A DNA stretch of 64,000 nucleotides, from assembly GCF_041022165.1 (NCBI RefSeq), contig NZ_CP163302.1:2108001-2172000 (forward strand). Direction: 5' to 3'. Below, in pieces: positions 1 through 7,236 of this stretch; positions within the stretch are counted from its first letter, which is position 1, and the number at the start of each line of letters is the position of its first letter. This DNA is from Sinomonas sp. P10A9 (GTDB taxonomy: Bacteria; Actinomycetota; Actinomycetes; Actinomycetales; Micrococcaceae). The notes beneath the pieces are model-generated. The model saw only the letters and a list, made by a program, of their open reading frames with translations. It ran no database searches and had not been told where the DNA came from. Position numbers and translations under genes: made by a program.

Positions 1-1586
1 ACTCCGCCGCCGATCCCTTCGCGTCCGCGATGCTCGTGGACGGCGGTACCGTCGCGTGGATCGGCTCGGAGCAGGCCGCGACATCGATTGCCGACGACCG
101 GATGACAATCGTCGACCTCGACGGCGCCCTCGTCGCCCCGGGCTTCGTCGACTCGCACGTGCACGTGGGGGACACGGGGACGGCACTCGCGTCGGTCGAC
201 CTGACTAGGGTGCGATCGGCCGCGGAGCTGCTCGACGGCGTCAAGCGCGGGTCACGCGATCTTCCGCCCGATGCCGTGCTCCGCGGCTTCGGGTGGGACG
301 AGGCGACGTGGAACGATCCTGCGCTCCCAGACGCCGCGGAGGTCGGCCGGGCGGCCGGCGGTCGTAGGGCGATCCTCGAGCGAGTGGACGCCCACTCGGC
401 CCTCGTCTCGCCCGCCGTCCTCGAGGCCGCCGGCATCGGCGCCGCCGCGGGCACCGACGGTGCGCGGGTGGTGGGCGATGCGCTGTACGCGGCGCTGGAG
501 GCAACACGGCCCGTGGACGACGACGAGATCGTCGCCGCCCACTCCCGGGCCCTTTCCCACGCGGCGTCGCGCGGGTACGTAGCGCTCGTTGAGCAGGCGA
601 GCCCCCGGCTGGCGGGCCTGAGGGACCTCCAGCTCCTTCTCGGACGCGACCCAGCGGACGGCCCCGAGGTCTTCGCATATTGGGGGCAGGCGGTCGGGAC
701 GGCCGAGGAAGCCCGCTCCGTTCTCGACGGCCTCGGCGTTCCGGTCCGTGGCCTCGCAGGCGATCTCAACATCGACGGCTCGATCGGGAGCCGCACGGCG
801 CGGCTCAGCGAGGACTACGCAGACGCTCCCGGAAGTCGCGGCCGCGCGTTCCTGGGTGCGTCCGAGATCGCCGCGCACCTTGCGGCGGTGTCCGAGATCG
901 GGGTGCAGGGCGGCTTCCACGTGATTGGCGACGCCGGCCTGCAGCTCGCGCTCGAAGGACTACGGCGGGCCGCCGACCAGGTCGGCACGGCCGCCGTGCG
1001 TGCGGCGGGGCATCGACTCGAGCACGTCGAGATGGCCAGCGATGCCGACGCGGCTGCGTTGGCGGAGTACGGGGTGACGGTCAGCGCCCAGCCTCTCTTC
1101 GACGCGACGTGGGGCGGACCCGGAGGACTCTATGAGAAGCGCCTCGGGGCGCGGCATGCCGGCATGAACCCGTTCCTCCGCTTCTCCTCGGCCGGAGTGC
1201 CGCTCGCCTTCGGATCGGACTCACCCGTCTGCGCGCAGTCCCCGTGGGCGAGCGTGCGGGCGTGCCTGACGCATTCGGATCCCGCCCAGCGCATATCGGC
1301 CCGCGCGGCGTTCCTCGGGCACACACGGGCTGGCTGGAGGGCCGTCAAGCATCCGAACCCGCTCATGGGGCAGCTCGTGCCCGGGGCGCCGGCCAGCTTC
1401 GCGGTGTGGCGCGCGGACGAGCTCATGGTGCAGGTGGCCGACGAGCGCGTCCAGGCCTGGAGCACCGATCCCCGGGCCCGGACGCCCCTCCTGCCCGCCC
1501 TCGACACGGAGAGCCTTCCCGAGTGCCTCGAGACCGTCCATGAGGGGCGATTGCTCTTCCGCAGCGAACAATTCCCCGTGGAATAG
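1..1586 (+). CDS. Amidohydrolase, YtcJ-like (amidohydrolase family 3), 5' partial
   Basis: This is a metal-dependent amidohydrolase of the YtcJ/family 3 type; the substrate cannot be told. The reading frame is open from base 3, and residues before the first ATG (position 30) already look like the family N-terminus, so the real start lies upstream of the window. At least 527 residues are visible. The early metal motif reads DSHVHVGDTG. Later metal and active-site regions are GGFHVIGDAG, HRLEHVEMAS and, near the C-terminus, FGSDSPV. The stop is TAG at 1584-1586. The next gene is 360 bp away and its promoter lies in that gap, so this gene probably ends its own transcript. Family assignment is firm, specificity unknown. 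Confidence 0.88.
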   Translation, partial: SAADPFASAMLVDGGTVAWIGSEQAATSIADDRMTIVDLDGALVAPGFVDSHVHVGDTGTALASVDLTRVRSAAELLDGVKRGSRDLPPDAVLRGFGWDEATWNDPALPDAAEVGRAAGGRRAILERVDAHSALVSPAVLEAAGIGAAAGTDGARVVGDALYAALEATRPVDDDEIVAAHSRALSHAASRGYVALVEQASPRLAGLRDLQLLLGRDPADGPEVFAYWGQAVGTAEEARSVLDGLGVPVRGLAGDLNIDGSIGSRTARLSEDYADAPGSRGRAFLGASEIAAHLAAVSEIGVQGGFHVIGDAGLQLALEGLRRAADQVGTAAVRAAGHRLEHVEMASDADAAALAEYGVTVSAQPLFDATWGGPGGLYEKRLGARHAGMNPFLRFSSAGVPLAFGSDSPVCAQSPWASVRACLTHSDPAQRISARAAFLGHTRAGWRAVKHPNPLMGQLVPGAPASFAVWRADELMVQVADERVQAWSTDPRARTPLLPALDTESLPECLETVHEGRLLFRSEQFPVE

Positions 1587-1659
1587 GGCTTTTTTGGTCG
1601 CCGCCCGCCGCTCGCGCTCCCATCTGGGCAGACTGGAGAAACCCCAGATGAACGAGTGG

Positions 1660-1687
1660 TTGACACCTGTGTCTGACGCCGTAGGAT
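1660..1687 (+). promoter_or_regulatory. Sigma70-like promoter, TTGACA-N16-TAGGAT
   Basis: A perfect -35 (TTGACA, 1660-1665) and a good -10 (TAGGAT, 1682-1687) are separated by 16 nt. Transcription would start near 1694. It is one of the best housekeeping promoters in the window and lies far upstream of any start codon. Confidence 0.6.
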
Positions 1688-1888
1688 CGTGGACATCGGG
1701 CTGTGAGAGCCCGCGGGAGGCCCGGTTCGCCCAGCACCTTGGGGGATCAAGGCATCAGGGCAGGCCCGTGCGTCAGTAGAAAACAGTCCGGGGGACCGAC
1801 CAGCTGCCGGCCTCGCGTGACTGGCCCGAAGGCGTACGGGCCCGCCGGCCTTCATGTCCCGGCGCGGCGGGTCTACTCCTTGGCTGGC

Positions 1889-1894
1889 TATAAT
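1889..1894 (+). promoter_or_regulatory. TATAAT -10 box for the mannosyltransferase gene
   Basis: A perfect TATAAT lies 52 nt before the GTG start, with no recognisable -35. A small hairpin (GCGCC, loop TCTGA, GGCGC) follows near 1903-1917 and would sit at the 5' end of the transcript. Confidence 0.45.
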
Positions 1895-1946
1895 GGGCAT
1901 TCGCGCCTCTGAGGCGCGCTTTGACCAAAGCCCCGAAAGGCCCTTC

Positions 1947-2681
1947 GTGCGCATCCTCACGATCATCCCGACGTACAACGAGCTCGATTCGCTGCCCAAG
2001 ACCCTCGGCCGCCTGCGGTCTGCCGTGCCGGCGTCGGACGTGCTCGTGGCGGATGACAACAGCCCCGACGGGACCGGCGCCCTCGCGGACCGGATCGCTG
2101 CGGAGGACCCCCAGGTCCACGTGATGCACCGCAAGGGCAAGGAAGGCCTCGGCGCCGCGTACATCGCGGGCTTCCGCTGGGCCCTAGAGCGCGACTACGA
2201 CGTGGTCGTTGAAATGGATGCCGACGGCTCCCACCGTCCGGAGCAGCTCCCCGGCCTCCTCGCGGCCGTCGAGGACGGTGCGGACCTTGTGATCGGCTCG
2301 CGCTGGGTCAAGGGCGGTTCGGTGGTCAACTGGCCGTTCTACCGCCAGCTCATCTCCCGCACGGGCAGCACCTACGCCCGGCTCATGCTGGGGCTGAAGC
2401 TGCGCGACATCACTGCAGGCTACCGGGCGTTCCGCCGCACGACGCTGGAGAAGCTCGACTTCGACTCGATCGAGTCCAAGGGCTACGGCTTCCAGGTGGA
2501 TCTGGCATGGCGCGTGGCCAAGATGGGGCTCAAGGTCGTCGAGGTGCCCGTGACCTTCGTCGAGCGTGAGCTCGGCACCTCCAAGATGAGCGGCAACATC
2601 GTAGTCGAGGCCATGGTCAACGTGACGAGGTGGGGGCTCGAAGATCGCTGGCGCCAGCTGACGCACCGCGCACAGCGCTAG
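1947..2681 (+). CDS. Polyprenol monophosphomannose synthase, GT2 family
   Basis: This 244-residue glycosyltransferase (GT-A fold, family 2) transfers mannose from GDP-mannose to polyprenyl phosphate, giving the lipid donor used for cell-envelope mannosylation. It opens with the sugar-nucleotide motif [12 protein letters not shown] and carries the acceptor and metal signatures [10 protein letters not shown] and [10 protein letters not shown] chose the GTG at 1947 because GAAAGG precedes it by seven bases and the family N-terminus begins exactly there; an upstream ATG at 1854 would add 31 residues unlike the family. There is no fused acyltransferase or membrane domain, unlike some actinobacterial Ppm1 proteins. 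It faces rbpA convergently across a shared terminator. Confidence 0.9.
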   Translation: MRILTIIPTYNELDSLPKTLGRLRSAVPASDVLVADDNSPDGTGALADRIAAEDPQVHVMHRKGKEGLGAAYIAGFRWALERDYDVVVEMDADGSHRPEQLPGLLAAVEDGADLVIGSRWVKGGSVVNWPFYRQLISRTGSTYARLMLGLKLRDITAGYRAFRRTTLEKLDFDSIESKGYGFQVDLAWRVAKMGLKVVEVPVTFVERELGTSKMSGNIVVEAMVNVTRWGLEDRWRQLTHRAQR

Positions 2682-2694
2682 ACACAGCGCGCTC

Positions 2695-2745
2695 GACAGA
2701 CGCGAAGGGCGGGAACCTCAACGGTTCCCGCCCTTCGCGTCTGTC
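2695..2745. terminator. Bidirectional terminator, 23-bp perfect stem
   Basis: Arms 2695-2717 and 2723-2745 are perfectly complementary with a five-base loop (TCAAC). The hairpin sits between the convergent mannosyltransferase and rbpA genes and would serve both. Confidence 0.85.
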
Positions 2746-2757
2746 AGCGCGCTGGCC

Positions 2758-3102
2758 TCAGCTGGTGCGCTCGCCGCGCTTGCTGCGCAGGACCTCGAGG
2801 CGGTCGGCGAGGATCTGCTCGAGCTCGGGGATCGAGCGGCGCTCCAGGAGCATGTCCCAATGGGTGCGGACGGCCTTCTCGTTGGAGTCCGTGGGCTTCT
2901 CGCCGTCGACGAGGAACGCCTCCTTGCCGGTCTTCGAACTCCAGACCGGCGGGATCTCGGCCTCGGAGGAGAACATCACGAACACCTGCTCGCCGTCCTC
3001 GGTCCGGTACTCGACGCGCTGGCGGGGTGCAGGCTCGACACCCGCCTCCGTCTCCATGGACTGTGCACCAAGGCGCATGCCGCGCAGGCTGCGGTCGCTC
3101 AT
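2758..3102 (-). CDS. rbpA: RNA polymerase-binding protein RbpA
   Basis: RbpA is a small actinobacterial factor that binds RNA polymerase and the group 1/2 sigma factor, stabilises the open complex and affects rifampicin tolerance. The 114-residue protein matches the family: an N-terminal SDRSLRG segment, the core domain with APRQRVEYRTEDGEQ, and the C-terminal sigma-interaction domain beginning RTHWDMLLERRSIPELE. I start it at the ATG at 3102, preceded by GAGGGAG, because the 18 residues of a longer frame are not family-like. Two promoter candidates lie upstream: a SigR-like element (3155-3181) and a TATAAT box (3219-3224). Confidence 0.95.
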   Translation of the reverse strand: MSDRSLRGMRLGAQSMETEAGVEPAPRQRVEYRTEDGEQVFVMFSSEAEIPPVWSSKTGKEAFLVDGEKPTDSNEKAVRTHWDMLLERRSIPELEQILADRLEVLRSKRGERTS

Positions 3103-3154
3103 CTTTACTCCCTCACGTTCTGCCGGACGCGGACACGAGTCCGACGCATATGCC

Positions 3155-3181
3155 AACGCGTGCCCCGGACGCGGTGTTCCC
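3155..3181 (-). promoter_or_regulatory. SigR/SigH-like ECF promoter upstream of rbpA
   Basis: Read on the minus strand, GGGAAC (3181-3176) is followed by exactly 18 nt and then GTT (3157-3155). This fits the GGGAA-N18-GTT pattern of oxidative-stress ECF sigma factors of the SigR/SigH type. The start codon is about 50 nt further on. RbpA is a known SigR target in Streptomyces, so the position is sensible. No SigR gene is in the window. Confidence 0.5.
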
Positions 3182-3218
3182 GCGGCCGCGTCACGGATGT
3201 CCGGTCAACCGACCTTCC

Positions 3219-3224
3219 ATTATA
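3219..3224 (-). promoter_or_regulatory. TATAAT -10 box, distal rbpA promoter
   Basis: A perfect TATAAT on the minus strand lies about 115 nt upstream of the rbpA start; no clear -35 is seen. It would give a housekeeping transcript with a leader that includes the SigR-like element. Confidence 0.45.
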
Positions 3225-3249
3225 GGCGGCCCCGGCCGCGCCGCGCTCG

Positions 3250-4422
3250 TCAGGCGGGACCCTGGTCCCTCGGGGGGTCCTGCAGCGGTGGGATCTCGAG
3301 ATCCGGCACGTCGACGTCGGGGATGTCGGCGGCTCCGCCCAGATTCGTGACCCCGGCATGGTGCTGCAGGATGCGCTCCGCCTCGGCGTCGAGCTCCGAG
3401 CGGCGCGCCGCCTCCTCCTCGAAGGCCCGCGCGTCTGCCTCGAGGCTGTTGGGCTCAGAACCGGTGAGGGCGACCGTGGCGCCCGCCTCGGCGCGCTCTG
3501 CCGAAGCGCCGACCGTCTGGCCCTGTCCCGCGCCGCCCTGCCCGACGTTGCCGATCACGCCGCCGATGCCCTTGAGGGCCTCGCCCACCTCGCTCGGGAT
3601 GATCCAGAGCTTGTTCGAGGTGCCTTCGGCGATCTTGGGGAGCGTCTGGAGGTACTGGTACGCGAGCAGCTTCGGGTCCGGGTCGCCTCGGTGGATGGCC
3701 TCGAAGACCTTCTGGATGGCCTGCGACTCGCCATCAGCCCTCAGGACGGCGGCCTTCGCCTGCCCCTCGGCCTTGAGGATCTGGGCCTGCCGCTCGCCCT
3801 CGGCGGTGAGGATGGCCGACTGCTTGGTGCCCTCCGCGGTCAGGATCAGGGCGCGTCGGTCACGCTCAGCCCGCATCTGCTTCTCCATCGAGTCCTGGAT
3901 CGAGTGCGGCGGCTCAATGGCCTTGAGCTCGACGCGCGAGACACGCAGTCCCCAGCGGCCGGTTGCCTCGTCGAGGACGCCCCGGAGCTGGCCGTTGATC
4001 TGGTCGCGCGAGGTCAGCGCCTCTTCGAGGTTGAGGCCGCCGACGACGTTGCGGAGCGTCGTGATGGTGAGCTGCTCGACCGCCTGGATGTAGTTGGCGA
4101 TCTCATACGTGGCCGCGCGCGCGTCCGTGACCTGGAAGTACACGACCGTGTCGATGGAGACGACGAGGTTGTCTGAGGTGATGACGGGCTGCGGCGGGAA
4201 GGACACGACCTGCTCGCGGAGATCGAGGAGCGGCAGGAGCCGGTCCACGAACGGGATGAGGATGGTCAGGCCCGGGTTGAGCGTCCGCTGGTACTTGCCG
4301 AGCCGTTCGACGACGCCGGCGCGCGCCTGCGGGATGATCCTCACCGAGCGGACGAGGACGGTGGCGACGAACAGGACGATGACGATGACGACGACGAACA
4401 GAAGGATGCTTCCGGCGTCCAT
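3250..4422 (-). CDS. SPFH/Band 7 (stomatin, QmcA-like) membrane protein
   Basis: This 390-residue protein has one N-terminal transmembrane helix (about residues 5-25) followed by a Band 7 domain, starting around RIIPQARAGVVERLGKY, that assembles into membrane-associated rings. A long charged helix rich in AEGE repeats (about residues 195-245) follows, then a C-terminal tail with poly-Ala/Glu character. Such proteins act as membrane scaffolds linked to protease or chaperone function. It is encoded just downstream of an NfeD-like gene, the classic partner, so the two products probably form one complex. The ATG is preceded by AGGGGGA. The exact role cannot be read from sequence. Confidence 0.92.
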   Translation of the reverse strand: MDAGSILLFVVVIVIVLFVATVLVRSVRIIPQARAGVVERLGKYQRTLNPGLTILIPFVDRLLPLLDLREQVVSFPPQPVITSDNLVVSIDTVVYFQVTDARAATYEIANYIQAVEQLTITTLRNVVGGLNLEEALTSRDQINGQLRGVLDEATGRWGLRVSRVELKAIEPPHSIQDSMEKQMRAERDRRALILTAEGTKQSAILTAEGERQAQILKAEGQAKAAVLRADGESQAIQKVFEAIHRGDPDPKLLAYQYLQTLPKIAEGTSNKLWIIPSEVGEALKGIGGVIGNVGQGGAGQGQTVGASAERAEAGATVALTGSEPNSLEADARAFEEEAARRSELDAEAERILQHHAGVTNLGGAADIPDVDVPDLEIPPLQDPPRDQGPA

Positions 4423-4471
4423 GGACTTCCCCCTAGTGCTTGTTGTGGGTGGAGTGCTTGCTGCAGGTGGG

Positions 4472-4936
4472 CTAGCTTCTGTACGGCGAGATGGTGCCGC
4501 TGGGGGCTACGACTGCGGTTGCGCCGTCGATCGCAACGACCTTCACCACGTCGCCGGGAAGGAATTCGCCGCTCTCGGCGCGCGCGGTCCACACGTCCCC
4601 GCCGATCTTGACGAGGCCGCGTCCAGCGTCGACGGGTTCGACGACGGTGGCCGACGCACCCAGAAGACGGTCGACATTCGTGCGGGCGTCCTCGATGCCG
4701 GGGCGCATGTGCTTGCCCGCGACCGGACGGACGAAGGCGATCATCGCGACCGATACGAGGGCGAAGACGAGCCCTTGGAGCCATGCAGGTCCCCCGAGGA
4801 GCGCCGTCACGAGAGCCGCGAGCGCGCCGCCGGAGAGCATGACGAAGACGAGGCTGAGGCTGAGCATCTCGATCCCGCCCAGCACGAGTGCCAGCACGAG
4901 CCATACCATCCAGGCGTTGTGTTCGAACCAGTCCAT
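4472..4936 (-). CDS. NfeD-family membrane protein
   Basis: This is a short 154-residue NfeD protein: two to three transmembrane helices (about residues 8-75) followed by a C-terminal OB-fold domain of about 60 residues, here from LLGASATVVEPVDAG to the end. It lacks the N-terminal ClpP-like protease domain of long NfeD proteins. The start is the ATG at 4936, preceded by AGGAGGG; a longer frame upstream is not protein-like. It is co-oriented with and 49 bp upstream of the stomatin gene, the usual operon arrangement. Confidence 0.88.
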   Translation of the reverse strand: MDWFEHNAWMVWLVLALVLGGIEMLSLSLVFVMLSGGALAALVTALLGGPAWLQGLVFALVSVAMIAFVRPVAGKHMRPGIEDARTNVDRLLGASATVVEPVDAGRGLVKIGGDVWTARAESGEFLPGDVVKVVAIDGATAVVAPSGTISPYRS

Positions 4937-5065
4937 CCCGTCCCTCCTGACGCAGCGGACTCCTGCTCCCACAGTAGCCCAGCTCACGCCGCCCGTACCT
5001 GTCACGGCGGTTGCGGTTGTGCAACCGCTGCCGCGGGAGGGGGCACCCCTCCATGACGCCAGTAG

Positions 5066-5110
5066 CGGCACCCCTCCTGGCGAAACCTCAGACGGCCACG
5101 AGGGGTGCCG
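5066..5110. repeat. 11-bp inverted repeat at the 3' end of the MocR gene
   Basis: Arms 5066-5076 and 5100-5110 are perfectly complementary (CGGCACCCCTC) with a 23-nt loop that includes the stop codon of the MocR gene. No T-run follows on either side. It may help end transcription; a related GGCACCCCTCC copy at 5042-5052 makes a short direct repeat. Confidence 0.35.
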
Positions 5111-6485
5111 CCGCGGGCCCGGTGGAGGTATCGCCCGCTGCTTGGGCGAGCGCTTCGACGGCGGCGCGAAGCTCGTCGGGGCGGGCAGTGAACGGCAGTC
5201 GCAGCCGGTGCTCGAAGGCGCCGTCGACGCCGAAGCGCGGACCCGCGGTCAGCGCGACGCCATGGGCCCTCGACGCCATGACGAGGCGTGAGGACGAGTG
5301 CGGCGAGCAGTCCGCCCAGACTGCCATGCCCCCGTCGGGCACCGGCACCGTCCACTCCGGGAGGTGCGTGGAGAGTGCGGTGGTGAGCGCGGCGAGGCCT
5401 TCGCCCAGCCAGGCCCGGCGCTCGGCGACGAGGAGGTCCTCGTGTGCGAGCAGCTCGGCGCCGATGAGCTGCTCGAGTACGGGTGTGCCGAGATCGAGCC
5501 CGGTGCGCGCCTGTGCGAGCCTGCCCACGAGCGTACGGGGCGCCCGGATCCAGCCAACCCGGAGTCCGCCCCACGCGAGCTTGGACAGGCCCCCCAGCGT
5601 CACGGTCGATCCTGCGAAGGCCGCGAGCGGCGGGCGCGGGCCCCTGGCGATGTCCAGCAGCGCAGTGGTCTCGTCCGCGACGAGGAGCATCCGGTGCTGT
5701 CCTGCGAGCCGTGCGAGGCGCTCGCGCCCCGCCGTATCGAGGCTCGCGCCGGTGGGGTTGTGGAAGTCCGGCATGACGTAGGCCAGGACGGGCGAGGCCG
5801 CGCGGAAGGCAGCTGCGGCGGCGTCGAGGTCCCAGCCCTCGGGGCTCACAGGGAGCGGGACGAGCCGGGCCTTCGCCGCGAGAAGGGCATCCATGGCGTG
5901 GGGATACGTGGGCTGTTCGACGGCGGCCCGGTCGCCCGGGGACACGACCGCCCGCACGAGGAGGGCGATCGCGTGCTGGACCCCGTTCGTGATCATGATC
6001 TGATCCGGTTCGGTGGGCAGGCCGCGGCGGGTGAAGTGCTCTGCGACGGCGATCCGGAGGCGCGGAAGGCCGAGGATCTCGTAGCCGGACCGCGCGAGTT
6101 CGGGGCCCAGCGACTCGACTGCACGGCCGATGCATTCACCCACGATGCTCGCCGCGGGCATGGCTGCCTTCGTAAGGTCGAGGATCCCTGTCTCGTCCGG
6201 GGCCGCGACGGGCGGAGGAGCCGGGAGGGCGATGTAACTGCCGGATCCCCGCACGCTGTCGAGGCATCCGAGCTCGCGCAGGCGGGCATAGGCGGCCGCA
6301 ACTGTGGTTCGGGACAGCCCGAGCGTACGGGCAAGATCGCGCTCGGCGGGGAGGCGCGTCCCGTCGGGAAGGCGGCCATCGAGGGCGAGGAGCCGAAGCC
6401 GTTCAGCCAGTTCGGAGTAGGCGGGTCCCCGTCCGGCCCAGGAGCCGAGGATTGCGTCGAGGCGCTGGGATGTGATGCTGGCCAT
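5088..6485 (-). CDS. MocR/PdxR-family regulator (GntR wHTH fused to aminotransferase-like domain)
   Basis: This 465-residue MocR-type transcription factor has an N-terminal GntR winged helix (about residues 15-85; LPAERDLARTLGLSRTT) joined to a fold-type I aminotransferase domain. The PLP-binding lysine lies in LGGLSKLAWGG, and the DFHNPTG segment is typical. Members usually sense PLP or an amino compound and act on a divergent neighbour; here that is the YczE membrane protein. The ATG lies six bases after TACGGT (6492-6497), suggesting a leaderless transcript. An inverted repeat at 6502-6528 in the divergent gap is the likely operator. The proposed role in vitamin B6 or amino-acid control is inference. 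Confidence 0.88.
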   Translation of the reverse strand: MASITSQRLDAILGSWAGRGPAYSELAERLRLLALDGRLPDGTRLPAERDLARTLGLSRTTVAAAYARLRELGCLDSVRGSGSYIALPAPPPVAAPDETGILDLTKAAMPAASIVGECIGRAVESLGPELARSGYEILGLPRLRIAVAEHFTRRGLPTEPDQIMITNGVQHAIALLVRAVVSPGDRAAVEQPTYPHAMDALLAAKARLVPLPVSPEGWDLDAAAAAFRAASPVLAYVMPDFHNPTGASLDTAGRERLARLAGQHRMLLVADETTALLDIARGPRPPLAAFAGSTVTLGGLSKLAWGGLRVGWIRAPRTLVGRLAQARTGLDLGTPVLEQLIGAELLAHEDLLVAERRAWLGEGLAALTTALSTHLPEWTVPVPDGGMAVWADCSPHSSSRLVMASRAHGVALTAGPRFGVDGAFEHRLRLPFTARPDELRAAVEALAQAAGDTSTGPAAAPLVAV

Positions 6486-6501
6486 GAGGCCACCGTATCC
6501 G

Positions 6502-6528
6502 AATTGGCTCTATTGAACGAGGCCAATT
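6502..6528. promoter_or_regulatory. Operator candidate in the MocR/YczE divergent gap
   Basis: AATTGGC (6502-6508) and GCCAATT (6522-6528) form a perfect inverted repeat with 13 nt between the arms, in a 52-bp intergenic gap. It lies at the -35 position of the leaderless MocR promoter and just upstream of yczE, so one bound dimer could control both genes. Confidence 0.5.
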
Positions 6529-6537
6529 GACGTCAGG

Positions 6538-7236
6538 ATGGACCGCATGAAGTCCTTCCTCGTCAGCCGCCGCCTATCCGTCCGGCTCGTCCGTCTCTAC
6601 GCCGGCCTGTTCCTCTACGGCCTGGCGATCGCGATGCTGCTGCGCTCGGGCCTCGGAGCGTCCCCCTGGGATGTGCTCTCCCAGGGTGTGGCCCGGGTGA
6701 GCGGGCTGAGCTTCGGCACCACGACGGTGGTGGTCAGCGTCGTCGTGCTCCTCTTCTGGATCCCGATCCGTCAGCGACCCGGTTGGGGCACCCTCTCGAA
6801 CACGCTGCTGATCGGCGTCTTCGCGGATCTGGGGCTCGCGTGGACCCCCGCGGCCCATGACCTCGCATGGCAGGCCACCGCACTAGGCGGCGGGCTCGCG
6901 CTCCTCGCGGTGGCGTCCGCCCTGTACATCGGGGCAGGACTCGGCCCGGGTCCGAGGGATGGGCTCATGACGGGCCTCGTCGCCCGCACAGGCCAGGCCG
7001 TCTGGGTGGTGCGATCGGCAATCGAGCTCACGGTGGTGCTCGTCGGCTGGCTGCTCGGCGGCACGGTGGGGATCGGCACTGCCGTCTTCGCGTTCGGGAT
7101 CGGCCCGCTCATCCAAGTCGCCATGCGGGTGCTGCGCGTCGAGCTCGCCGTCGACACCGGCTCAGCCCCGGCGCTGTCCCGCCCTGCAGCGGGCGTTTCC
7201 GAGCAGGCGGGGATCAGCGTCGTCGGAGAACGCTGA
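6538..7236 (+). CDS. YczE/YyaS/YitT-family integral membrane protein
   Basis: This 232-residue protein has about five transmembrane helices between residues 18 and 200. It resembles the YczE group (for example the ASPWDVLSQGV segment and GLGPGPRDGL), whose function is poorly defined and which is regularly found divergent from MocR regulators, as here. Either ATG (6538 or 6547) could be used. Its 3' end overlaps the convergent methyltransferase gene by 23 bp. The sequence gives no substrate; transport or export linked to the MocR effector is only a guess. Confidence 0.82.
   Translation: MDRMKSFLVSRRLSVRLVRLYAGLFLYGLAIAMLLRSGLGASPWDVLSQGVARVSGLSFGTTTVVVSVVVLLFWIPIRQRPGWGTLSNTLLIGVFADLGLAWTPAAHDLAWQATALGGGLALLAVASALYIGAGLGPGPRDGLMTGLVARTGQAVWVVRSAIELTVVLVGWLLGGTVGIGTAVFAFGIGPLIQVAMRVLRVELAVDTGSAPALSRPAAGVSEQAGISVVGER

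Larger units (their letters stand above)
1587..1946 (+). other. 360-bp intergenic stretch holding a long leader or small RNA
   Basis: No convincing ORF is present. The stretch contains a good sigma70-like promoter (1660-1687) about 260 bp before the next start codon. Several short hairpins follow, for example GGGCT/AGCCC near 1697-1711 and GGCCCG/CGGGCC near 1822-1842, and then a second TATAAT hexamer at 1889-1894. It could be the long 5' leader of the mannosyltransferase gene or an independent small RNA. I do not recognise 6S, SRP, RNase P or tmRNA signatures in it. Confidence 0.4.

Noticed and set aside
1690..1860. Possible 6S, SRP or RNase P RNA
   Set aside because: None of the conserved sequence blocks of these RNAs could be found; left as an unassigned leader or small RNA.
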